The notes under the pieces: generated by a model
What the model was told of the DNA's origin: nothing
Database searches by the model: none
What the model saw: only the letters and a program-made list of their open reading frames with translations
Translations under genes and position numbers: made by a program
Part shown: piece after piece, positions 16,397 through 24,390 of the stretch
How the letters are laid out: every line of letters starts with the position of its first letter
Numbering within the stretch: the stretch's first letter is position 1
Assembly (NCBI RefSeq): GCF_014650895.1
Contig: NZ_BMVV01000019.1
Span: forward strand, 79,970-143,969
Direction of reading: 5' to 3'
Source: Streptomyces omiyaensis
GTDB lineage: Bacteria > Actinomycetota > Actinomycetes > Streptomycetales > Streptomycetaceae
DNA length: 64,000 bases

Positions 16397-16412
16397 AGTA
16401 CTTGCAAGTTCA
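16397..16412. promoter_or_regulatory. MarR-type operator candidate upstream of DoxX gene
   Basis: ACTTGCAAGT (16400-16409) is a perfect 10-bp palindrome inside AGTACTTGCAAGTTCA. Similar low-GC palindromes are bound by MarR/DUF24 redox regulators that control DoxX genes in other bacteria. No such regulator is in the window, so the assignment is inferred. Confidence 0.45.
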
Positions 16413-16584
16413 AACATCTCCTTCGGCGGGGGCGCGCCTATGGCTGGGGCCGTTCTGGTCTGGACCAGGGTGGCTCAGGTCTGGACCACGGGCGCGCCGA
16501 TTTCACGCCGTTTCTCGCGGCGTCCCGGCGCCGCTCTCGCGCGGTGCCGGGACGCCCGTCCTCCGCGGTGTCAGGGGTCCGTCC

Positions 16585-17235
16585 TCAGCACCCGTTGAGG
16601 ACGGACTGGAGGGCGCTCTTCTCCGCCGAGTCGACGCTCAGGCCGTAGTGGTGCTTCACGTGCACCCAGGCGCGGGCATAGGTGCAGCGGTACGCGGTGC
16701 GCGGGGGCATCCACTCGGCGGGGTCGAGGTCGCCCTTCGACTGGTTCACGTTGTCGGTGACGGCTATCAGCTGCGGGCGGGTGAGGTCGTTGGCGAAGGA
16801 CTGGCGCTGGGCGGTGGTCCAGGAGTTGGCGCCCGAGCGCCACGCCTCGGCGAGCGCGACCACGTGGTCGATGTCGAGGTCCGAGGCGGCGGTCCAGGTG
16901 GCGCCGTCGTACTGCGAGTACCAGCTGCCGCTCACGGAGGCGCAGGCCGAGTCGGTGACGACGTTCGAGCCGTCCCGCTTGAGGACCGTCTCGCGGGTGT
17001 TGCAGGCGCCGGACTGGGTGATCCAGTGCGGGAAGAGGTCGCGGCTGTAGCCGGTGAGGGAACCTTCCGCCCTGACCGTGAGCGCGGCCAGGTAGGTGCG
17101 GGCGGTGGCGGCGCTGACCGGGGTCGGCATCGCGGCCTGCGCGGTGGGCGCGGAGGTGGCGAGGCCGGTCAGGGCGAGGGCGGCGGAGGAGGCGAGCACG
17201 GCGATTCGACGCGCGTAGACCTTGCCGACGGGCAT
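16585..17235 (-). CDS. Secreted HNH endonuclease-like protein (GmrSD C-terminal/DUF1524 type)
   Basis: 216 residues with AGGGAG upstream of ATG 17235. A signal peptide (IAVLASSAALALTGLATSAPTAQA, residues ~11-34) is followed by a compact domain with DLDIDHVVALAEAWRSGA (catalytic DHV His), FANDLTRPQLIAVTDNVNQSKGD (Asn and Lys of a beta-beta-alpha metal finger) and WVHVKHHYGLSVDSAEK. Two Cys pairs could form disulphides outside the cell. It probably degrades extracellular DNA or acts in nutrient scavenging. Monocistronic. Confidence 0.9.
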   Translation of the reverse strand: MPVGKVYARRIAVLASSAALALTGLATSAPTAQAAMPTPVSAATARTYLAALTVRAEGSLTGYSRDLFPHWITQSGACNTRETVLKRDGSNVVTDSACASVSGSWYSQYDGATWTAASDLDIDHVVALAEAWRSGANSWTTAQRQSFANDLTRPQLIAVTDNVNQSKGDLDPAEWMPPRTAYRCTYARAWVHVKHHYGLSVDSAEKSALQSVLNGC

Positions 17236-17368
17236 GGGGGACTCCCTTGATTCGGTGGGACCGTGACGGTTCGGCCGGTCCCGTGCGGTACCGGGCTGCG
17301 GCGCCCGGTCATCGTGGCGGCGCGAGGTTTCTCCGGGGGGTGCGCCAGGTAACAGAGTGGCGACATGG

Positions 17369-17396
17369 ACACGTCACATCAAGGGGTGTGACGTGT
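17369..17396. promoter_or_regulatory. Inverted repeat ACACGTCACA-N8-TGTGACGTGT
   Basis: Perfect 10-bp arms about 134 bp upstream of the secreted HNH gene. The half-site TGTGAC resembles Crp/Fnr half-sites in reverse order. It could be an operator or a hairpin; the regulator is unknown. Confidence 0.4.
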
Positions 17397-17840
17397 GCTG
17401 ATGGAGCGTCGGATTCCGCCGGGCGGGAGCGAGTTGTCCCGGAGTGCGGTGGTTCGGCCTCGCGCTCCGGAGGCTGTGGGGCGAGGTGTACGACCTCCGG
17501 GGCGCGAGGCCCGGCGGAGGGGTCGTCGGCGGGACGGGTGGGGGGCGGGCCCCGGGTCGGCGGGGGTCGGGGCGGGGGGTGTGACGTCCCGGGGACGGGG
17601 CGGGGATGGGGCGGGGCGGGGGTGGGGGCGGGGTGTGGTGTCTCGGCGGGGCCGGCCTGTGCGGCGCCGGGCCGACGGGGTGCCGGGGGTGCCGGGGGTG
17701 CCGGGGGTGGGGGTGCCGGCGACCGTGGGGCGTCGAGGCCCCCCGGGTGACGGAGGGCCCCGGGAGGCGGAGGGCCCCGGGCCTGCGTCAGGACTGCCGG
17801 GCCTCCCGGTCCGCGGACCCGCGCGCCGGGTGCGGGACGT

Positions 17841-17878
17841 CCGGAGGGCCGCGCCGGGGATCCGGCGCGGCCCTCCGG
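17841..17878 (-). terminator. Terminator after HAD gene
   Basis: Perfect 17-bp stem (CCGGAGGGCCGCGCCGG and its complement) with a 4-nt loop, 26 bp downstream of the HAD stop at 17904. Confidence 0.85.
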
Positions 17879-17903
17879 GGGGTGGGGCTCGGGGGCGTCC
17901 CGG

Positions 17904-18572
17904 TCAGGAGGCCGTCGTGGTGAGGGTGATCGTTCCGTCCGGGGCGGCGGTGAGCGCGAGCGAGGTCAGGTCCTGGACGTGGAGGTCGGGGGCGAAGGCC
18001 GCCGCGCGGGGGCCCACGCCCACGACGCGCATGCCGGCCGCCCTGGCCGCCTGGATGCCCGCCTCGGAGTCCTCGAAGGCCACGCAGTCCGCCGGGGCCG
18101 TGCCGAGCTCGGCCGCGCCCTTGAGGAAGCCCTCCGGGTCCGGCTTGCTCGCGCCGACCAGCTCCGCGGTCACCCGCGTCACCGGCATCCGCAGGCCCGC
18201 CGCGCCCATCCGCGCCTGGGCGAGGCCCTCGTCGGCCGAGGTCACCAGGGCGTGCGGGAGCCGGGCGATCGCGTCCATGAAGGCGGGGGCGCCGCCGACC
18301 GGCACGACGCCGTCGAGGTCGGCGGTCTCCTCGGCGAGCATCACGGCGTTGTCGGCGTGGTTCTCGGCCATCGGGCGGTCCGGGAGGAGGGCCGCCATCG
18401 TGGCGTAGCCCTGGCGACCGTGCACGACCCTCAGTACCGCGTCGGCGTCGAGACCCTGCCGGTCCGCCCAGCGGCGCCAGCAGCGCTCCACGACGGCGTC
18501 CGAGTCGACCAGGGTGCCGTCCATGTCGAGCAGGAGGGCGCGGGCGGTGAGCGTTGCCGGGGTGGCGGCCAT
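17904..18572 (-). CDS. HAD hydrolase, sugar-phosphatase-like
   Basis: 222 residues from ATG 18572 (GGAG 6 nt upstream). HAD motif I LLLDMDGTLVDSD (~residues 13-25), helical cap, motif II LVTSADEG, motif III Lys in GASKPDPEGFLKGA, and motif IV FEDSEAGIQAARAAGMRVVG. The pattern with SKPDPE and EDSEAG is that of YfbT/YniC-type sugar-phosphate phosphatases (beta-phosphoglucomutase-like). The substrate is unassigned. Monocistronic with its own terminator. Confidence 0.92.
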   Translation of the reverse strand: MAATPATLTARALLLDMDGTLVDSDAVVERCWRRWADRQGLDADAVLRVVHGRQGYATMAALLPDRPMAENHADNAVMLAEETADLDGVVPVGGAPAFMDAIARLPHALVTSADEGLAQARMGAAGLRMPVTRVTAELVGASKPDPEGFLKGAAELGTAPADCVAFEDSEAGIQAARAAGMRVVGVGPRAAAFAPDLHVQDLTSLALTAAPDGTITLTTTAS

Positions 18573-18766
18573 GGGGTCTCCAGGGGGGTGGTGCGGAGAA
18601 CGAAGCGGTCCCGCCCGCCGGTCAGGGAGTGCGGGCGGGGCCACTTTGTTTCTTCACGATACAAAACGCGGAGCCGTCTTGGCCAACCCGCCCCCGTCCG
18701 CCCGGTCCGGCGCCCGTCCCGCGCCCGGTGCGGCGCTGGGGACCGCGCCCGGTCCGGCGTCCCCGC

Positions 18767-20002
18767 TCAGCCCGTGATGTCGGAGGTCAGCCGCTCCAGA
18801 TTGCGCCGCGTGTAGGGGCCGTACACGCCCTCGGGGTCCTTCCGGGGCCAGAGCCAGCCCTGGTACGAGGCCACCGCGTCCCGCACCTCCTCGCTGTACA
18901 CCCCGTCGATGTCGCCCCGGTAGACGTAGACGGCGGTGAGTCGCAGCTGGAGCTCCCGCACCTCGGGGCCCGTGTCGCCCATGGCCAGGACCGCCCCCTC
19001 GGGGGCCCCCGTCGGGGTGGGGGGAGGAGAGGCCGTGGTCGGGGCGGCGGAGGTCGCCGTGGCCGTGGCCGGACCGGACGCCGAGGGGGCCGCGCCGCCC
19101 GTCGCGGACGGCGGACCGCCGGCCGTCGGCGTCCCCGCCGCCCCGGTCGGCGCGGACGCCGACGGGGAGGCGGAGGTGGCCGTGGGGGTGGGGGAGGAGG
19201 TGCGCGGCGAAGGCGACTTCGAGGGGGTGCGGGTCGGCTCCGGGGTGTCGGAGGACGGCGACGGCTCCTCCGAGACGGCGATGTTCAGGGAGGCGCTGGT
19301 GGTCACCTCGGGGACCGTCGCCCGGTCGTCGGTCTCCCCGCTGCCGAGCACCGCCGCGGCCAGCGCGGCCGTGCCGACCACGGCCGCCGCCGTGACGCCC
19401 GCGACCAGCCCGCCGCGCCGCTTGCGCCGCCGCTCGCGGCGCGCCCCGGCCGCCGCCCCGTCGCCTCCGGCCCCGCCGAGCAGGAGCGGCATCGTCTCGT
19501 GCGCCCCGCCCTCGGCGCCGTACGCCCCGTCCCCGTGCGGGAAGGAGTCGGAGGAGGAGGGCTCGGAGGAGGAGGGGGCGTACGGGGAAGGGGGCGGGGA
19601 CGGGGCGTACGGGGGTCGGTCGTACGAAGGGGAACCGTAGGAGGAGTCGTACGGGGAGGTCCCCTGCGAGGAGGCGTCGTACGGGGAGGCCTCCGGCGAG
19701 GGGGAGGCGTACGGGTCGCCAGGGGCGTGGCCGTGCGCCGCGGGGCGGATCGCCGCCAGCTGCGCCGTCGGCGGATCACCCGCCTCCGCCGCCCCGCCGG
19801 CCCCACCGGACGCCGAGGGCGACGCCGGCGGTGACCCCGGCCGCCCGTCCCGCCCCGCCCCGCCCTCCGCGTACGGCGCCTCCAGCGTCACGTACGGCCT
19901 GATGCGGAGCGGGTCGAAGTCCTCGGCCGCCGCCAGCTCCGCCCGGGCGCAGGCGCAGGGCGGTCTCTGGCCGCCGCATTCAGGACATGCCTGTCCGGTC
20001 AT
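18767..20002 (-). CDS. Membrane-anchored peptidoglycan-binding-domain protein
   Basis: 411 residues from ATG 20002. The N terminus carries a zinc-ribbon-like CPECGGQRPPCAC. A ~150-residue Pro/Ser/Tyr-rich stretch with YASPSPEASPYDASS-type repeats follows, then basic RRERRRKRRGG and one transmembrane helix (~residues 200-222, LVAGVTAAAVVGTAALAAAVLG). Outside is a Pro/Thr/Ser linker and a PG_binding_1 domain (LAMGDTGPEVRELQLRL to GVYGPYTRRNLERL). Topology: cytosolic N terminus, wall-binding C terminus. It is divergent from the MFS gene. Probably links wall state to the cytosol; this role is inferred. Confidence 0.88.
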   Translation of the reverse strand: MTGQACPECGGQRPPCACARAELAAAEDFDPLRIRPYVTLEAPYAEGGAGRDGRPGSPPASPSASGGAGGAAEAGDPPTAQLAAIRPAAHGHAPGDPYASPSPEASPYDASSQGTSPYDSSYGSPSYDRPPYAPSPPPSPYAPSSSEPSSSDSFPHGDGAYGAEGGAHETMPLLLGGAGGDGAAAGARRERRRKRRGGLVAGVTAAAVVGTAALAAAVLGSGETDDRATVPEVTTSASLNIAVSEEPSPSSDTPEPTRTPSKSPSPRTSSPTPTATSASPSASAPTGAAGTPTAGGPPSATGGAAPSASGPATATATSAAPTTASPPPTPTGAPEGAVLAMGDTGPEVRELQLRLTAVYVYRGDIDGVYSEEVRDAVASYQGWLWPRKDPEGVYGPYTRRNLERLTSDITG

Positions 20003-20130
20003 GATCTGTCCCCTCCCCAAGCAATCTGGCAGTGATTATGCAGGCCACCCCCTGCCGACGGGTGAACACGCGTGCCCCTCCGCAGGCCATATCCGGACAT
20101 TCGACTCAGGATGGAGAGCACCCGCCCGAG

Positions 20131-20211
20131 GAACCCGAGGAACCCGAAGAACCCGAAGGACCTGGGGGACCCGAAGGACCCGAGGGACCCGGAGGACCCG
20201 GAGGACCCGGG
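20131..20211 (+). repeat. Nine tandem copies of a 9-bp GAACCCGAG/GGACCCGGA unit
   Basis: 81 bp of degenerate nonamers directly upstream of the MFS Shine-Dalgarno. The array is in frame with the MFS gene and would encode EEPEEPEEPEGPGG-like residues if translation began at an earlier codon such as the ATT/ATG region near 20032-20038. The best start (20233) excludes it. Confidence 0.9.
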
Positions 20212-20232
20212 GGAGACGTACAGGAGGCGCCC

Positions 20233-22308
20233 ATGGCCCAGGAGACAAGCCCGCCGCAGCTCGGCGGGGAGCCCGCGCCCGTGCCGGGGGAGGGGCAGAG
20301 CCGCCGGACCGTCCTCGTCGCGATCGGGGCGCTGCTCCTGGGCATGCTGCTCGCCGCCCTCGACCAGACGATCGTCTCCACCGCCCTGCCGACGATCGTC
20401 AGCGAGCTCGGCGGCATGGAGCACCTCTCCTGGGTGGTCACCGCCTACATGCTGGCCTCGACGGCGGCGACCCCGCTGTGGGGGAAGCTGGGCGACCAGT
20501 ACGGGCGCAAGAAGCTCTTCCAGAGCGCGATCGTCCTCTTCCTGATCGGCTCCGCCCTCTGCGGCATCGCCCAGAACATGCCGCAGCTCATCGGCTTCCG
20601 CGCACTCCAGGGCCTCGGCGGCGGCGGGCTCATGGTGCTGTCGATGGCGATCGTCGGCGACCTCGTCTCGCCCCGGGAGCGGGGCAAGTACCAGGGCCTC
20701 TTCGGCGCCGTCTTCGGCGCCACCAGCGTCCTCGGCCCGCTGCTCGGCGGGTTCTTCACCCAGCACCTCTCCTGGCGCTGGGTCTTCTACATCAACCTTC
20801 CCGTCGGCGTCGTCGCCCTCTTCGTCATCGCCGCCGTCCTGCACATCCCGGTCCGCTCCACCCGCCACACCATCGACTACCTCGGCACCTTCCTCATCGC
20901 CTCGGTCGCCACCTGTCTGGTCCTCGTCGCCTCCCTCGGCGGCACCACCTGGGACTGGGGCTCGCCGCAGATCATCGGGCTCGCGCTCCTCGGGGCGGTC
21001 CTGCTCGTCTGCTTCGTCGCCGTCGAGCGGCGGGCCGCCGAACCGGTCCTCCCGCTCAAGCTCTTCCGGATCCGGACCTTCACCCTGGTCTCGGTCATCA
21101 GCTTCGTCGTCGGCTTCGCGATGTTCGGCGCGATGACCTACCTGCCGACCTTCCTCCAGGTCGTCCAGGGCGTCACCCCCACCATGTCCGGCGTCCACAT
21201 GCTGCCGATGGTCGTCGGCATGCTGCTCACCTCCACCGTCTCCGGCCAGATCGTGTCGCGCACGGGCCGGTGGAAGGTCTTCCCCATCGCCGGCACCGCC
21301 GTCACGGCGCTCGGCCTGCTGCTCCTCAACGAGCTGACCGAGACGACGCCCACCTGGGAGATGAGCGTCTACTTCTTCGTCTTCGGCGCCGGGCTCGGCC
21401 TCGTCATGCAGGTCCTCGTCCTCGTCGTGCAGAACGCGGTGGGGTACGAGGACCTGGGCGTCGCCACCTCCGGGGCGACCTTCTTCCGCTCCATCGGCGC
21501 GTCCTTCGGCGTCGCCGTCTTCGGCACGATCTTCACCAGCCGGCTCACCCACAAGCTGGAGGACGTCTTCGCGCAGGCCGCCCGGGACGGCACGGAGCTC
21601 CCGCCCGGCACCGGCGCCGGGCAGGTCGCCGCCGACCCGCGTGCCGTCGCCCAGCTCCCCGCCGAGCTGCGGCCGCAGGTCCTCCACGCGTACGCCACCT
21701 CCATCACGGACGTCTTCCTCTACGCGGCACCGGTCGTCCTCGTCGCCTTCGTCGTCGCCTGGTTCCTCAAGGAGGACCCGCTCCGCGCCTCCGTCACCGC
21801 GCCCGACACCAGCCAGACCCTCGCCTCCAACCCGGTCGAGCGCTCCTCCTACGAGGAGGCCGCCCGCGCCCTGTCGGTGCTCGGCTCCCGCGAGGGCCGC
21901 AAGGAGATCTACGAGACGATCACCGCCCGCGCCGGGCTCGACCTGCGTCCGGCCTCCAGCTGGCTGCTGCTGCGGATCCGCCGCCACGGTGCCGTGGAAC
22001 CCGCCCGGCTCGCCGAGACCGCCCCCGTACCGCTCCGGGTCATCACCGACGCGGCCCGCGAGGTCGAGGAGCGGCGGCTCGCCCGGCGCGAAGGGGTCCA
22101 GCTGGTCCTCACCGAGGACGGCGTCGCGACCGCCGTCCGCCTCGCCGCGGCGCGCGAGGAGTCGCTCGCCGAACTCCTCGGCGACTGGTGGGGTCCCGAC
22201 CGCCCCACCGACCTGGTGAAACTCGTCGAGGAGCTGAACGCCGAGCTCTGCGGCTCCGACGGGGAACGCCCCCGGTTCCCCGGACCGCCCCGCGACCACC
22301 GCGCCTGA
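20233..22308 (+). CDS. DHA2-type MFS drug exporter with C-terminal winged-helix-like domain
   Basis: 691 residues from ATG 20233 with AGGAGG 5 nt before it. Residues ~20-530 form a 14-helix EmrB/QacA-type transporter: LDQTIVSTALPTI (motif D1), GKLGDQYGRKKLF (motif A) and GATSVLGPLLGGFFTQHLSWRWVFYINLP (motif C). The extra ~170 C-terminal residues (YEEAARALSVLGSREGRKEI, LRPASSWLLLRIRRHGAVE, VQLVLTEDGVATAVRLA) look like a MarR/winged-helix module, a known but minority architecture in actinobacteria. It likely exports drugs or lipophilic compounds, with the tail sensing substrate or DNA. No adjacent separate regulator is seen. Confidence 0.9.
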   Translation: MAQETSPPQLGGEPAPVPGEGQSRRTVLVAIGALLLGMLLAALDQTIVSTALPTIVSELGGMEHLSWVVTAYMLASTAATPLWGKLGDQYGRKKLFQSAIVLFLIGSALCGIAQNMPQLIGFRALQGLGGGGLMVLSMAIVGDLVSPRERGKYQGLFGAVFGATSVLGPLLGGFFTQHLSWRWVFYINLPVGVVALFVIAAVLHIPVRSTRHTIDYLGTFLIASVATCLVLVASLGGTTWDWGSPQIIGLALLGAVLLVCFVAVERRAAEPVLPLKLFRIRTFTLVSVISFVVGFAMFGAMTYLPTFLQVVQGVTPTMSGVHMLPMVVGMLLTSTVSGQIVSRTGRWKVFPIAGTAVTALGLLLLNELTETTPTWEMSVYFFVFGAGLGLVMQVLVLVVQNAVGYEDLGVATSGATFFRSIGASFGVAVFGTIFTSRLTHKLEDVFAQAARDGTELPPGTGAGQVAADPRAVAQLPAELRPQVLHAYATSITDVFLYAAPVVLVAFVVAWFLKEDPLRASVTAPDTSQTLASNPVERSSYEEAARALSVLGSREGRKEIYETITARAGLDLRPASSWLLLRIRRHGAVEPARLAETAPVPLRVITDAAREVEERRLARREGVQLVLTEDGVATAVRLAAAREESLAELLGDWWGPDRPTDLVKLVEELNAELCGSDGERPRFPGPPRDHRA

Positions 22309-22319
22309 CCCCGCACCCG

Positions 22320-22410
22320 CCGCGTCCCCGTACCCGTCCTGTGGCCGTCCCCGTCCCGTACCCGTCCTGTGCCCGTACCCGTCCCGTGCCCCTGCCGCCC
22401 CCGTGCCCCG
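22320..22410 (+). repeat. Imperfect CCGTACCCGTCCTGTG repeats downstream of MFS gene
   Basis: Repeated CCCGTACCCGTCC(T/C)GTG(C/G)CCGT units fill the 3' spacer. They are non-coding and hairpin-poor. Confidence 0.7.
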
Positions 22411-22582
22411 CTCCGGTCCGGTTCGGGGGACTCGGGCGACGTGGGGGAGCCGGGAGGCTCGGGGAACTCGCGCTCCCGGCAACCGGGGTGACGGACGTTC
22501 AGTGCCGATGGGTACCCTGACCTGCCGAAGATCGGATCAGAAGATCGATCACGGGTACGACGGGTACGGGGGAGCAGGCACG

Positions 22583-23362
22583 ATGAGCAGCCATGAGCCG
22601 GGGCAGGGCTGGACGCAGCAGCACGGACAGCCGCAGCAGGGGTATCCCCAGGGCGGCCCGGGATACGCGGCCTACGGCGCCCCGCCGCCGCCGAGCACCC
22701 CGCCCGGCCGGCAGCCGTCGCACCGGGGCGCCTGGATCGGCGCGGGGGCGACGCTGGTGGCGGCCGTCATCGGCGTGGTCGGCACGTATCTGGTGAACAC
22801 GAGCGACAAGGAGCCCGAGGCCGCGCCCGCCCCGGCACCGACCTCGGCGACCCCGACGCCGGACGACGGGCAGGCCGCGGAGAACACCCCGGGCACGGAC
22901 GGCACCTCCGGCACGGACGCGTCCGGCGGGGGCACGACGGCCCCGGCGGCGCAGGTGACCACCAGCGCCCCGCCCACCGCGCCCCCGGACACCGTCCACT
23001 GGCAGGGCACCCTGGTCATCGCGTACGCGGACGACAAGGACCTCGACGCGGCGCCGCCCGTGGTGTCCGAGATCAACAGCGACAACGACTTCGCCGTCTA
23101 CCCCTTCGGCGACCACATGCTGCGGCCCGACAACGGCTCCAGGGCCCTCGTGTGGAAGGGCGCGGCCAAGGTGCCGGCGTACGGGGACTGCGCGGGCGTG
23201 GTCGACACCCAGGCCACCTCGAACGACATCGAGATGAAGACCGGTCTGACCGTCTGCGGCCGCACCGGCGAGGGACGGCTCCTCCGGATGACCGTCAAGG
23301 AGCTGTCCGGGCTGGCGAGCGACACGGCCGCCACCTTCGACGTCGTCGTCTGGGGCGGCTGA
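22583..23362 (+). CDS. Single-pass membrane protein with extracellular domain, unknown function
   Basis: 259 residues from ATG 22583. Gln/Gly/Pro-rich cytosolic N terminus (MSSHEPGQGWTQQHGQPQQG), one transmembrane helix (~residues 50-72, WIGAGATLVAAVIGVVGTYLV), a Thr/Ala/Pro linker, then a ~115-residue extracytoplasmic beta-rich domain (VHWQGTLVIAYADDKDLDAAPP, GRTGEGRLLRMTVKELSG) with two Cys that could pair. This is a common layout in Streptomyces; I do not recognise a named family. Confidence 0.75.
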   Translation: MSSHEPGQGWTQQHGQPQQGYPQGGPGYAAYGAPPPPSTPPGRQPSHRGAWIGAGATLVAAVIGVVGTYLVNTSDKEPEAAPAPAPTSATPTPDDGQAAENTPGTDGTSGTDASGGGTTAPAAQVTTSAPPTAPPDTVHWQGTLVIAYADDKDLDAAPPVVSEINSDNDFAVYPFGDHMLRPDNGSRALVWKGAAKVPAYGDCAGVVDTQATSNDIEMKTGLTVCGRTGEGRLLRMTVKELSGLASDTAATFDVVVWGG

Positions 23363-23404
23363 ACCGCCCGGGGCGGCCGGTCCTTCCGGGACGGGGGAGA
23401 GGGG

Positions 23405-23890
23405 TCAGAGCTCCTTGCCGTACCAGATCTCCATGTACGGCCCCGAGCAGTACGCGGGGATCTCGCCGTAGCCGTGCCGCACGTACAGCGCCCGCGCCTC
23501 GACCAGGTCGAGGCGGGTGTTGAGGACGGTCCGGCGGGCGCCGAGCGCGCGGGCGGCCCGCTCCAGACCCTCCATCAGGAGGTCGGCGCCGCCCTTGCCG
23601 CGGTACGCGGGGCGGAGGTACACCCGGGTCAGCTCGGCCCGTCCGCCGTCCAGGAGGACGATGCCGCCGCAGGCGGCGGGCCGCCCCTCGTACCGCCCGA
23701 CCAGGAACTCCCCGGCGGGCGGCGCGAGCCGCTCCAGCCCCTCGTCGATCATGTCCTCGTCGTACTCGTCCTCGGACAGCACGCGGCCGAAGTAGCGGCC
23801 GGCGACGTCGCCGAAGTAGTCGCGGCGCAGGGCGGTGGCGTCCGGGGTGCCGACGCGCTCGGGGGTGAAGCTCCAGGTCATGCGGGCCAT
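23405..23890 (-). CDS. GNAT N-acetyltransferase
   Basis: 161 residues from ATG 23890 (an alternative ATG is at 23881). Acetyl-CoA-binding motif A is visible: LTRVYLRPAYRGKGGADLLMEGLERAARALGA (R-G-K-G-G for Q/RxxGxG/A), with strand beta-4 CGGIVLLDGGRAEL before it and LYVRHGYGEIPAYC after. The substrate is unknown. The 5' untranslated side is a repeat array (23925-24060) that on this strand reads as multiple AAGGAGG-like motifs. Confidence 0.88.
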   Translation of the reverse strand: MARMTWSFTPERVGTPDATALRRDYFGDVAGRYFGRVLSEDEYDEDMIDEGLERLAPPAGEFLVGRYEGRPAACGGIVLLDGGRAELTRVYLRPAYRGKGGADLLMEGLERAARALGARRTVLNTRLDLVEARALYVRHGYGEIPAYCSGPYMEIWYGKEL

Positions 23891-23924
23891 TCTGCGGCCC
23901 GCACTCCCTCGCCCGCCTCCGGAT

Positions 23925-24060
23925 TGTTCCGGGGATCTCCTCCGGGGCCTCCCCCGGAACCTCCTCTGGAGACCTCCTTCGGGGTCTCCCCCGGAACCTC
24001 CTCCGGGACCTCCTTCGGGGATCTCCTCCGGGAGTCTCCTCCGGGACCTCCTTCGGGGAC
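23925..24060 (-). repeat. Repeat array with multiple Shine-Dalgarno-like GAAGGAGGTCCC units
   Basis: About eleven imperfect 12-13-bp units. On the minus strand they read GAAGGAGGTCCC, GGAGGAGACTCC or GGAGGAGGTTCC. The array sits between the monooxygenase stop (24061) and the GNAT start. No credible coding content. Confidence 0.85.
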
Positions 24061-24390
24061 CTACTTCGGCGACGCCTGCTGCACGACCTCGAAGGACCAC
24101 AGGGTGGAACCGGACGCGGCGGGCTTCGGACGCTCGCCGCCCTCGCCGCCCGAGGTGCCCTGGTGGGCGGCCTTCATGGAACCCTCCATCCAGTTCCGGA
24201 AGTCCTCCTCGCTGCGCCAGCGGGTGTACACCAGGTACTGGTCGGTGCCCTCCAGCGGGCGCAGCAGCTCGAACCACTCGAAGCCGTCGGAGCCCTCCAC
24301 GGCACCGGCGCGCGAGGCGAACCGCTGCTCCAGGACCTCGCGCTGCTCGGCCGGCACGGTCAGGACGTTGATCTTTACCACACTAGGCAC
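24061..24390 (-). CDS. Antibiotic-biosynthesis-monooxygenase (ABM) domain protein with a rebuilt 5' end
   Basis: 109 residues from GTG 24390 (GAGAGG 6 nt upstream). The ferredoxin-like ABM fold is clear: VKINVLTVPAEQREVLEQRF, GSDGFEWFELLRPLEGTDQY, LVYTRWRSEEDFRNWMEGSM and STLWSFEVVQQ. Such proteins are heme-degrading or quinone/polyketide monooxygenases or structural relatives. The first codons and the promoter region come from the adjacent integrated element. The likely native start (GTGAAGATCAAC) is stranded at 26471-26473, 2.1 kb away. The gene's new GTG abuts the integrase ATG at 24391 with no spacer, so expression may be altered. Confidence 0.88.
   Translation of the reverse strand: MPSVVKINVLTVPAEQREVLEQRFASRAGAVEGSDGFEWFELLRPLEGTDQYLVYTRWRSEEDFRNWMEGSMKAAHQGTSGGEGGERPKPAASGSTLWSFEVVQQASPK
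24366..24378. other. Probable attL core of integrated element
   Basis: CGTTGATCTT (24366-24375), then T, then AC, is repeated at 26461-26473 as CGTTGATCTT, C, AC. On the minus strand the two copies encode the same K-I-N of the ABM protein start. The pair brackets the serine integrase gene, as expected of attL/attR left by site-specific insertion into the ABM gene. Confidence 0.65.

Larger units (their letters stand above)
17236..17903. other. 668-bp gene-free G-rich region
   Basis: The plus strand is extremely G-rich (for example GTGCCGGGGGTGCCGGGG repeats at 17680-17715). Its open frames give only Gly/Arg/Ala-rich peptides in several frames, with no credible gene. It contains the inverted repeat at 17369-17396 near the HNH gene and a strong terminator at 17841-17878. 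Confidence 0.6.

Noticed and set aside
17247..17900. Genes within the G-rich spacer (several long open frames on the plus strand)
   Set aside because: Gly/Arg/Ala low-complexity in multiple frames without starts having good ribosome sites or conserved-looking motifs.
19999..22482. 827-residue minus-strand open frame opposite the MFS gene
   Set aside because: Asp/Glu/Gly-rich shadow; the plus-strand MFS transporter is unambiguous.
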